Origin: Herpetosiphon gulosus
GTDB taxonomy: Bacteria; Chloroflexota; Chloroflexia; Chloroflexales; Herpetosiphonaceae
Reading direction: 5' to 3'
Assembly: GCF_039545135.1 (NCBI RefSeq)
Contig: NZ_BAABRU010000021.1
Location: 1-64,000 of the forward strand
Length of the DNA: 64,000 bases
The notes beneath the pieces are model-generated. The model was given only the letters and a program-made list of their open reading frames with translations, had not been told where the DNA came from and searched no databases. This document shows, piece by piece, positions 1 through 6,475 of this stretch (positions within the stretch are counted from its first letter, which is position 1; each line of letters opens with the position of its first letter). The position numbers and the translations under genes are program-made.

Positions 1-145
1 GCGATATCACTGCAAAATGGGTCACGCTGCCAAACTGGGCACGGATTCGCAACCAATTGGCCATTCGCTTTGACGGACGCTTTCCGGGGTAATGGGGCGA
101 AATACACAATCTACTTGACAGTCCCGCGAAACGATAACAAGCGGC

Positions 146-173
146 TTGTATATTATGGAAAGCGTGCTATAGT
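146..173 (+). promoter_or_regulatory. Possible promoter in the left-end gap
   Basis: A TTGTAT hexamer (146-151) and a TATAGT hexamer (168-173) are separated by 16 bp and could drive the LapA-like gene starting at 487. The rest of bases 1-486 shows no coding sequence I trust. The long leader this would give, and the imperfect -35, keep confidence low. Confidence 0.25.
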
Positions 174-486
174 GATACGTAGATGCTCCTGTGTATCACT
201 TCAAGAGCATCGTGCTCCTCAACTCGGCCACTCCTCCATCGATAACCGTTGGTTATCCTATCACACCGAGTTCCCCTTCTCTTATATGGTGATAACCCAC
301 ATCTATGGGTTGCGTGTCTCCATCGTCATCGATGCATGGCACCACCTACCACCTATTCAGGAACTGCTCCTGAATGGATCTACTATTGCCGTGGAATTTC
401 TGTTCCTGCGTTGTTGGAATGGTTGGATCGCTATCCAGCTACCCAGCAGGCAGCACTGTGCGACCATTGGCAAAGGAGTCCTCCTC

Positions 487-876
487 ATGAAAGCCATTCT
501 TGGCATCGTTACTGGAATCTTAATGTTGCTCTTTGCAGCAATTGGCTTCCAAAACACAACGGCGATTTCGATTCACCTCTTCGATTGGCAAACACCAGCC
601 CTGCCTTTATGGATGCTCCTATTGACTGCCTTGGCCAGTGGGATGCTGGTGGTCGGCTTGTTTGCCTTTCCACGCCAGATCGAGACCTACTATACGAACC
701 TCCGCCAACGTGGGCAGGCCGCTCCGGTTCAACGACCATTGATTCCAATTGATGCTGCGATGCCACCACCAACGACCATGCCACTCGCCGTCGAGGCTGG
801 GCCACAACACTATAATCCACAAACCGGTGAGCGCCTTGATCCATGGATCGATGATGTGCCAAAACGCACGGTATGA
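487..876 (+). CDS. LapA-domain (DUF1049-like) small membrane protein
   Basis: This 129-residue protein has two hydrophobic segments close together near the N-terminus (about residues 2-20 and 36-58) separated by a short loop with a QNxxxxxIHxF pattern. That is the arrangement of the LapA (lipopolysaccharide assembly protein A) domain family. The remaining 70 residues are proline-rich and probably cytoplasmic. The start at 487 is chosen because an AAGGAG ribosome-binding site lies about ten bases upstream; an upstream in-frame extension to base 70 has no such site. The stop overlaps the next start (ATGA), so the two genes are probably translationally coupled. Its role in this cell is unknown, and since Chloroflexota usually lack lipopolysaccharide the family name should not be taken literally. 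Confidence 0.75.
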   Translation: MKAILGIVTGILMLLFAAIGFQNTTAISIHLFDWQTPALPLWMLLLTALASGMLVVGLFAFPRQIETYYTNLRQRGQAAPVQRPLIPIDAAMPPPTTMPLAVEAGPQHYNPQTGERLDPWIDDVPKRTV

Positions 877-1082
877 GCACCTATGCTCGAATAACCGTGG
901 TTGCATGTCCCGTCTGTCGTGCTAAACAAGGACTCTCGGGGGTCTTACATTGCGGCAGTATCGTGATCTGTGCGACGTGTCATTCGTCGCTGCGGGTTAC
1001 TACCCTCCGACCAATGCGACTGAGGCTGGTTGACCCATCCTCTACGCGCACCGCCGAGAGTCAACCGGAGTCGTATGCCTAA
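873..1082 (+). CDS. LysW-like zinc-ribbon protein
   Basis: This 69-residue protein carries a CPVC pair at residues 12-15 and a second CxxC pair (CATC) at about 33-36, followed by an L-x-V...P-x-x-L-x-L pattern. That spacing matches the zinc ribbon of LysW, the amino-group carrier protein of lysine and arginine biosynthesis. However, the tail is Ser/Thr-rich and does not end in the EDWGE motif whose glutamate is loaded in true LysW, so it is unlikely to be a functional carrier. It overlaps the preceding LapA-like gene by four bases. It may be a structural zinc-ribbon relative; no lysine-biosynthesis genes are nearby. Confidence 0.6.
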   Translation: MSTYARITVVACPVCRAKQGLSGVLHCGSIVICATCHSSLRVTTLRPMRLRLVDPSSTRTAESQPESYA

Positions 1083-1206
1083 TCCATCCCGCTTGTGTTG
1101 GGCTGGCCCAATGCAAGCGGAAACCATGATCGGCTGCGGGATTTCCGCATCGATCACAATCGCAGACAATTGCTGCCTGCGCTAGTCCATCATAAAGGAG
1201 CATCCT

Positions 1207-1620
1207 ATGGTGCCCCAAACGATTGCTGTTGTTAATAATGATTTGGCGTTATTGGATTTATTACAGGAACTCTTGCTCGAAGCTGGCTATGCCACCACAA
1301 CCTACCTGACCACCGACCAGACCTATCAACAGTTACGGGATAGTCAACCAAGCTTAATTATTCTCGATGTGGGTCTTCAAGCATCCGCACCAGGCTGGCC
1401 ATTGCTTAAATTACTCCATTTTGATCCGAATACGGTGCAGATCCCCGTTCTGGTTACGACGGTTGATCATGCTTTTATTCAAGGCAAGCAAGCCTTTTTG
1501 CAAGCAGCTGGCTGCGATGTGCTCGAACTTCCAGCCAGTTTTACCGACCTCGTTGCCAAAGTTGAAACATTAATTGGTGCGCCGCTTGCTCGAAGCATAC
1601 CGACAAGCGATCCACCATAA
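1207..1620 (+). CDS. Stand-alone response-regulator receiver domain (degenerate)
   Basis: The 137-residue protein has the alpha/beta pattern of a CheY-like receiver: a VVNND strand end near residue 9-13, an ILDVGL strand with the phospho-acceptor aspartate near residue 54, and a VLELPASF segment where receivers normally have the invariant Lys-Pro. The lysine is missing here and one acidic pocket residue is Asn, so phosphorylation chemistry may be altered. There is no output domain. AAAGGAG precedes the ATG. A clearly homologous but broken copy lies at 5325-5722. No histidine kinase is present in the window, so its partner is unknown. Confidence 0.7.
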   Translation: MVPQTIAVVNNDLALLDLLQELLLEAGYATTTYLTTDQTYQQLRDSQPSLIILDVGLQASAPGWPLLKLLHFDPNTVQIPVLVTTVDHAFIQGKQAFLQAAGCDVLELPASFTDLVAKVETLIGAPLARSIPTSDPP

Positions 1621-1699
1621 ATCCAAGGGTAATCAATATTCAGTATAGGTTACCTACCGAAAGGCGAAGTATGCCCCATTCCTGCAGGAGATGAGAAAG

Positions 1700-2134
1700 A
1701 TGCTGTCTCATACAACCATGTCTTCCATCTTGATTCCAGCCTTAGAACGGCAGGGATGGTTAATCACCCATCAACCATTACGCATGCTATGGTATGGGAT
1801 CGAAAGCCAACTCGATCTTGCGGCGAATAGCAACAGCCATAGTTCTATCGCGATTGCGATCTACCCTCCGCACGATGACAGTGGCGTACCACCATTAACA
1901 TGCTTCTTGGGGCAAGCCTTAGTGACACAAGCAATTCTTGGACGACTTGACCCGATGTGTATGCTCTACTGTGCGCTTGATCGAGCTATATTTACGGCCT
2001 TATTAGCCGCACCGCTGAGTGATCTCTTACGTTCGGCCTATCAGATGCGATTTATCGTGGTTGATGCAACCCAAGGGGAGTCAATTCAATGGATACCTGC
2101 ACAAGCCCCTGCACAATCCTTGAACTGGTCTTAA
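1700..2134 (+). CDS. XisH-family protein with altered nuclease-fold motif
   Basis: The protein aligns by eye with XisH, known from cyanobacterial fdxN-element excision and common as XisH/XisI pairs in Cyanobacteria and Chloroflexota. Recognisable blocks are the ALERQGWLIT start, an LDLAA segment, the long helix with LGQAL, the FIVVDATQGESI strand and the terminal QWIP. XisH belongs to a restriction-nuclease-like fold whose core usually reads IAVEIKSF; here it reads IAIAIYPP, so the Glu and Lys of the catalytic core are gone. The start at 1700 is preferred over 1691 because AGGAG lies directly before 1691 and nine bases before 1700. Its end overlaps xisI by 46 bases. Likely role: partner of XisI rather than active nuclease. 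Confidence 0.7.
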   Translation: MLSHTTMSSILIPALERQGWLITHQPLRMLWYGIESQLDLAANSNSHSSIAIAIYPPHDDSGVPPLTCFLGQALVTQAILGRLDPMCMLYCALDRAIFTALLAAPLSDLLRSAYQMRFIVVDATQGESIQWIPAQAPAQSLNWS

Positions 2135-2442
2135 CGGAACAAACCTGCGTTCCGTATGCCTATGGAAACTATAGTTTCCAAACCATTTTTGACCCTTATC
2201 AGCATCGCTATCTCGTCATTGTTATTGGATGGAACGGTCACCATCGTATCCATCATTGTTTACTGCACCTAGAATATCGGGACGGAATCATTTGGATTCA
2301 TCATGATACGACGGCGGCGGGAATTACTGAGCCACTGATTGCTGCGGGGATTAACGCTGCTATGATTATCAGAACAAGTCCCCCTCAAAGCATGGCCGTC
2401 CCCCTAGAACAAGACTATATGCATAAGGATGGCAGATGTTAA
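2089..2442 (+). CDS. XisI-family protein
   Basis: This 117-residue protein matches XisI closely: a YAYGNYSFQTIFD block, HRYLVIVIGWNGHHRIH, an HLEYRDGIIWI strand pair, a DTT...GI helix and a C-terminal segment. The start has an AAGGGGAG ribosome-binding site eight bases upstream and lies inside the 3' end of the XisH gene, the usual layout for this pair. XisI proteins act with XisH as excision controlling factors in heterocyst DNA rearrangement, but most homologues sit in genomes without such elements and their role there is unknown. No recombinase is found in this window. Confidence 0.8.
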   Translation: MDTCTSPCTILELVLTEQTCVPYAYGNYSFQTIFDPYQHRYLVIVIGWNGHHRIHHCLLHLEYRDGIIWIHHDTTAAGITEPLIAAGINAAMIIRTSPPQSMAVPLEQDYMHKDGRC

Positions 2443-2472
2443 TCACCAATGCCTCTCAGAAAGGAATCCTCA

Positions 2473-2700
2473 ATGAATCAATCACCATGGTATATCCTAC
2501 CCTATAACCAAAATAATATCAGTAGTCCTGCTACTCATACTTCACATGATGCGGTTTGTCACGATGAAGCGGTAGTATCATCCACCCAAGATGGGTTGTC
2601 AGGAAACGATCGTGGTGATCGAGATGTCTGGAATACCGAAGGTGGATTCTGCCTCCTCGTGCCGTCGCCATTACAGGAAGACAACGATACAGTGCCATGA
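2473..2700 (+). CDS. Small hypothetical protein downstream of XisHI
   Basis: A 75-residue polar, acidic open frame starts at 2473 behind a GGAAT-type weak ribosome-binding site and follows XisI by 30 bases. It has no membrane segment and no motif I recognise. Its composition (many Ser, Asp, His) is not typical of a folded domain. It could be a genuine small protein of the XisHI operon or a chance open frame; the 250 bases after it to the cupin gene show nothing convincing. Confidence 0.3.
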   Translation: MNQSPWYILPYNQNNISSPATHTSHDAVCHDEAVVSSTQDGLSGNDRGDRDVWNTEGGFCLLVPSPLQEDNDTVP

Positions 2701-2950
2701 TGTGGCACGATTGAATAGACAATCGATCGGCTGTTATCCGACAACACATGGCTCCCACACTTCCCTCCGTGCTTCAGGGGAGTCACCCACCCGCCTCCGT
2801 CGTTATACCCTGCTTGATCCAACGCTCGCCGATCTGCTTATCTGTGTCCGAAACCACGGAGACTACCGTCGCGCGTGGACTATCGCAATCGATACGGAGG
2901 TCTGTCCGATTCTCTACATATTGGCACGTATGCCCATCCAAGGAGTTTCT

Positions 2951-3388
2951 ATGATCGACCCTATTCCCGTCCCCAACGGAGCGCCTCGGCTCCGCGACCA
3001 TCCCGTCGCACGCGGTATCGGCAACAATCAGATTCTGCATCTTGCCGATGCTGTCGATCACCTCGTGAATGAGGTTCATCCCGCGATCCACGGTCATCGT
3101 CAGATAACCCTGTTCCGTCAAGCACCAGTCACGCTCGTCTTATTTGTCTTTGATGTGGGAGGTGAGCTTCCCGATCATGTTGCCCAAGGCATCGTCAGTA
3201 TTCAGGTACTTAACGGCAGGTTGACCATCCACATCGCAGGGAATGATCATCCCTTGGATGCGGGACAGATCCTTTTCCTCAATCCCGCCGTTGCGCATAG
3301 CGTGCGGGCCGAGATCGCGAGCACGATGCTCTTGACCGTCCATCACATCGAGTCAATTACCGTGGCACAAACGACTGCGGAGCCATAA
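2951..3388 (+). CDS. Cupin-domain protein
   Basis: The 145-residue product ends in a cupin beta-barrel: a first motif-like region around VGGELPDHVAQGIVSIQVLNG, then a glycine turn, and a second motif DAGQILFLNPAVAHSV with the conserved late histidine. The classic HxH pair of motif 1 is reduced to a single histidine (PDHVA), as in many small cupins. The ATG at 2951 has AGGAG five bases upstream; the open frame continues upstream but without a ribosome-binding site. Cupins of this type often sense or sequester metals or small molecules. Two metal-transport genes lie downstream, which is suggestive only. Confidence 0.65.
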   Translation: MIDPIPVPNGAPRLRDHPVARGIGNNQILHLADAVDHLVNEVHPAIHGHRQITLFRQAPVTLVLFVFDVGGELPDHVAQGIVSIQVLNGRLTIHIAGNDHPLDAGQILFLNPAVAHSVRAEIASTMLLTVHHIESITVAQTTAEP

Positions 3389-3465
3389 TCCGGCCTGCGG
3401 GGGAGCCTACACTTACCACAGCAATCAGACCACGATGACCGCTGCATTGCAGCGAGGAGGTCGGT

Positions 3466-3600
3466 ATGAAAACGATACGACTCTTTCCACCGCTCGTCAT
3501 GGTGATCGGCCTCATCATCACCGGACTTGGCTATACGCTCCGAGGATTGATTACCCCCGAGGTCGCCGCAAGCTTTGGCATCCAGCCTGTCAGTGTATAA
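3466..3600 (+). CDS. 44-residue single-pass membrane protein
   Basis: This very short gene has a good GAGGAGG ribosome-binding site and encodes a basic N-terminus (MKTIR), one hydrophobic helix at about residues 6-28 and a short polar tail ending PVSV. It lies between the cupin and VIT1 genes on the same strand. I do not recognise a family. The strong translation signal and clean membrane-protein composition argue that it is real. Confidence 0.55.
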   Translation: MKTIRLFPPLVMVIGLIITGLGYTLRGLITPEVAASFGIQPVSV

Positions 3601-3842
3601 CCGTACAAAGGCTGACAGTAGTTCATCGCGTCTGCATGTAATCGGATCGATGTGTGCCGTGCAAGGCGCTGCTCATCGCTGATCTATCGGGAATGGTCAT
3701 ACACCATGATCGATCAACATACTGATCCACTGCTTGGTGCAACCTGCTCCTGGCCTGGTGAAGTGGAAGGCACACTGAGCGTATTGCGCTGGGAATCAGG
3801 TACACAAGGTTCACCTGCTCCCCTGATTCCAAAGGAGTCACC

Positions 3843-4538
3843 ATGGTCACGTCACATCGAGAACAGCATCGAACCCAACATATCGGCTGGCTACGTGCAT
3901 CAGTCTTAGGCGCAAATGATGGGATTGTCTCAACTGCCAGTCTGGTGGTTGGGATGGCCGCATCAAATGCATCCCATCAGTCGGTGGTCGTAGCCGGCAT
4001 TGCTGGCTTGGTTGCAGGGGCAATGTCCATGGCCGCAGGCGAATATGTATCGGTCAGTTCCCAGGCAGATACGGAACGGGCGGACATTGACCGTGAGCGC
4101 ATGGAACTCGCCGTGGATGCCCATGCCGAACGTGCGGAACTGGCAGCCATCTATGTTCGCCGTGGACTTGACGCATCCCTCGCTGAGCAAGTTGCCGAGC
4201 AATTGATGATGAAGGATGCGCTCGCGGCCCACGCCCGCGATGAACTTGGGATCTCTGAGACCATGCGTGCCCGTCCCATCCAAGCAGCGTTTGCGTCGGC
4301 GGCTGCCTTTGCCGTTGGCGCAATACTCCCGCTGATGACCGCCGTGCTTGCGGCTGAACCCTATCTCGTTGTTTTGGTGACGGGAACCTCACTCGTATTC
4401 CTCGTGCTGCTGGGGATCTTAGCTGCCTATACCGGTGGTTCGTCCATCATCGTCGGTGCCATGCGGGTAGTTTTTTGGGGGGCGCTTGCGATGGTATTAA
4501 CGGCTGTCGTTGGAGCGATCTTTGGGACAGCTGTCTAG
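3843..4538 (+). CDS. VIT1/CCC1-family iron/manganese transporter
   Basis: The 231-residue protein begins with the signature of the VIT family: LRASVLGANDGIVSTASLVVGMAASN in the first membrane helix, followed by AGLVAGAMSMAAGEYVSVSSQ, where the AGxxSMxxGEYxSVxSQ block lies in helix 2. A charged helical hairpin (about residues 80-145) rich in Glu follows, as in the metal-binding domain of plant and yeast transporters, and then three more membrane helices. Known members move ferrous iron or manganese out of the cytoplasm or into a compartment. AAGGAG lies six bases before the start. The downstream gene is a Fet4-like protein, giving a metal-transport pair. Confidence 0.9.
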   Translation: MVTSHREQHRTQHIGWLRASVLGANDGIVSTASLVVGMAASNASHQSVVVAGIAGLVAGAMSMAAGEYVSVSSQADTERADIDRERMELAVDAHAERAELAAIYVRRGLDASLAEQVAEQLMMKDALAAHARDELGISETMRARPIQAAFASAAAFAVGAILPLMTAVLAAEPYLVVLVTGTSLVFLVLLGILAAYTGGSSIIVGAMRVVFWGALAMVLTAVVGAIFGTAV

Positions 4539-4749
4539 ATCGTGCTTGGGAATCCGAAGCTATGCGTTCGCCGCATTTTTGAGGCGCTGCAGGTGAAGCA
4601 CAGGGAAGGGGGACAGCAATCGTGGTTCTGGGAGTTGATGTCTCGGTGCCGAAGATCACATAACATGCCTATGATTTATTGAGGATGGCTGGTGTGAGAT
4701 GCCCGTCTTTATCCCATTCCTGCCATCGGTACCATAGAAAGGATATGGT

Positions 4750-5178
4750 ATGTACAGCGTCAAAACGAAGTCGCGGTTTACCCAAGTCTCCAAGTGGACT
4801 GCCCATATCACGGGACGACCACGGACATTTGGTCTTGCGGTCGGGGTGATCTTCCTATGGATGATCAGTGGACCACTGTTTAGCTGGAGCGATACATGGC
4901 AGTTGGTGATTAATACGAGCACAACGATTATTACCTTTCTTATGGTCTTTCTGATTCAAAATACACAGACGCGCGATTCAGAAGCCATTCAAATTAAGCT
5001 TGATGAATTGATCCGTGCAACGCAGGGTGCTCATAATGCGCTTCTTGATCTGGAGGAGTTGGAAGAGGACGAGTTAGACCAGATTCGGGCGACATATCAA
5101 CGATTGTCGGAACGAGCTCGCGAGGCCATCCGTCATGGATTGGTCGATACGGATAACCCCGAACCCGAGATGGCATAA
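4750..5178 (+). CDS. Low-affinity iron permease (Fet4-like) family protein
   Basis: This 142-residue protein shows the hallmarks of the bacterial Fet4-like family: a basic N-terminus, a first membrane segment around FGLAVGVIFLWMISGPLF, a WSDTWQLVINTSTTIITFLMVFLIQNTQTRD block (second membrane segment with the family's conserved polar end) and a cytoplasmic helix with the LDELIRA pattern. The C-terminal half is an acidic coiled coil. AAAGGA precedes the start. Family members are annotated as low-affinity iron permeases from yeast Fet4, but bacterial function is largely untested. It follows the VIT1 gene by about 210 bases. Confidence 0.8.
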   Translation: MYSVKTKSRFTQVSKWTAHITGRPRTFGLAVGVIFLWMISGPLFSWSDTWQLVINTSTTIITFLMVFLIQNTQTRDSEAIQIKLDELIRATQGAHNALLDLEELEEDELDQIRATYQRLSERAREAIRHGLVDTDNPEPEMA

Positions 5179-5324
5179 CGAACATGGTACACAATGAGAG
5201 CAATGTGGACTATCCGTGGAGTTACCACATCAGGAACTAAAAGTAAATTCCTCATGCCCACCAAGCTTAGATCTATCATGTCGTTAATGCCCATAAGCAC
5301 TGGGCCGTAAGAAAGAAGCATCTG

Positions 5325-5722
5325 ATGATGCCCCAAACAATTGCGGTTGTCAATAATGATTGGGCCTTGTTGGATTTATTGCATGATCTCTTGCTCGAAG
5401 CAGGCTATGCCACCACAACCTACCTGACCTATTAACAGTTACGGGATAGTCAACCAAGCTTAATCTCGATGTGGGTCTTCAAGCATCCGCACCAGGCTGA
5501 CCATTGCTTAAATTACTCCATTTTGATCCGAATACGGTGCAGATCCCCGTTCTGGTTACGACGGTTGATCATGCTTTTATTCAAGGTAAGCAAGCCTTTT
5601 TACAAGCAGCTGGCTGCGATGTGCTCGAACTTCCGGCCAGTTTTACCGACCTCGTTGCCAAAGTTGAAACATTAATTGGTGCGTCACTTGCTCGCCAGAA
5701 ACAGGAACATGAAACGCTGTGA
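5325..5722 (+). pseudogene. Decayed copy of the receiver-domain gene
   Basis: This stretch matches the receiver gene at 1207-1620 along nearly its full length at high nucleotide identity. Three lesions break it: a 12-base in-frame deletion next to a CAA-to-TAA change near 5434, a 4-base deletion near 5465 that shifts the frame, and a TGG-to-TGA change near 5499. Similarity fades after about 5692. No intact product is possible from the normal start. It marks a duplication bracketing the XisHI/metal-transport segment. Confidence 0.85.
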
Positions 5723-5908
5723 TCGCATGTAGCATTTGAGATAGACACTCAGCCTGAACGTCATAGTTAATCTTACGAACGATTATCTACTAGTATTCAA
5801 TTTATCCAATCCTCTAGTCGCTGATTCAACGCCTGTTCCATCACCAGCCAATCAACCCAAATTTCGCTTAATTCGATCAGTGTCATGCAATATGCTATGC
5901 TGATGGTA

Positions 5909-5958
5909 TTGACAATTTATCTTGACATCAAGATATAATTTATCTTCATATCAAGTAT
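5909..5958 (+). promoter_or_regulatory. Promoter and likely autoregulatory operator of the MarR gene
   Basis: A TTGACA box (5909-5914) and TATAAT box (5934-5939) are 19 bp apart. Between and overlapping them is a perfect inverted repeat, TATCTTGA-CA-TCAAGATA (5918-5935), followed five bases later by a degenerate second copy (5941-5958). An ATCTTGA-type palindrome is what MarR-family dimers bind. Binding here would block RNA polymerase, so self-repression by the gene at 5978 is likely. Confidence 0.7.
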
Positions 5959-5977
5959 CTTTATATCGGGATAATCT

Positions 5978-6475
5978 ATGCATGACCAAGTTGACAGTTT
6001 TATTGCTGAGTGGCAGCGCGAACGACCGGAGCTTGATGCTACGCCGATGGGCTTGATTGGGCGAATTGCCCGGTTGGAACAACATTTGAGTCGTGAATTA
6101 GCGCGGATATTCGGCCAATTTGGCTTACAACGCGGGGAATTTGATGTGCTAGCAAGTTTGCGGCGGTCGGGAGCACCCTATCAGCGCAGCCCAACCGCCC
6201 TATTCAATACCTTGATGCTCTCATCAGGAGCCATGACCAACCGACTTGATCGCTTGGCCGCTCGTGGCTTAATCAAGCGCATTCCCGACCCACACGATCG
6301 GCGCAGCCTGTTGGTGCAGCTCACAGCCGAGGGTTTAGATGTCATTAATCGAGCCGTCGAAGCGCATCTGGACAACGAACAACGCTTGATTGCCAGTTTG
6401 AGCAACGAGCAGCGCGAGCAATTAGCCACGCTGTTACGCTGTTGGCTGCTCGATTTAGAGCCAAATCAAGCTTGA
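5978..6475 (+). CDS. MarR-family transcriptional regulator
   Basis: The 165-residue protein has the full MarR architecture: an N-terminal dimerisation helix, a winged helix-turn-helix (GEFDVLASLRRSG...LFNTLMLSSGAMTNRLDRLAARGLI) and the wing carrying the family signature DPHDRRSLLVQLTAEG, then a C-terminal dimerisation helix. Members repress genes for efflux, stress or catabolism and release DNA when they bind phenolic ligands or are oxidised. The upstream palindromes are probably its operator. Its stop overlaps by ten bases the 3' end of the convergent ATPase gene, so no transporter or target gene lies directly downstream on the same strand. Confidence 0.9.
   Translation: MHDQVDSFIAEWQRERPELDATPMGLIGRIARLEQHLSRELARIFGQFGLQRGEFDVLASLRRSGAPYQRSPTALFNTLMLSSGAMTNRLDRLAARGLIKRIPDPHDRRSLLVQLTAEGLDVINRAVEAHLDNEQRLIASLSNEQREQLATLLRCWLLDLEPNQA

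Noticed and set aside
249-752. Open frame overlapping the LapA-like gene in another frame
   Set aside because: No ribosome-binding site; most of its length is covered by the clearly membrane-type LapA frame.
3706-3909. 67-codon open frame before VIT1
   Set aside because: It ends inside the VIT1 gene in a different frame, lacks a ribosome-binding site and has no recognisable composition.
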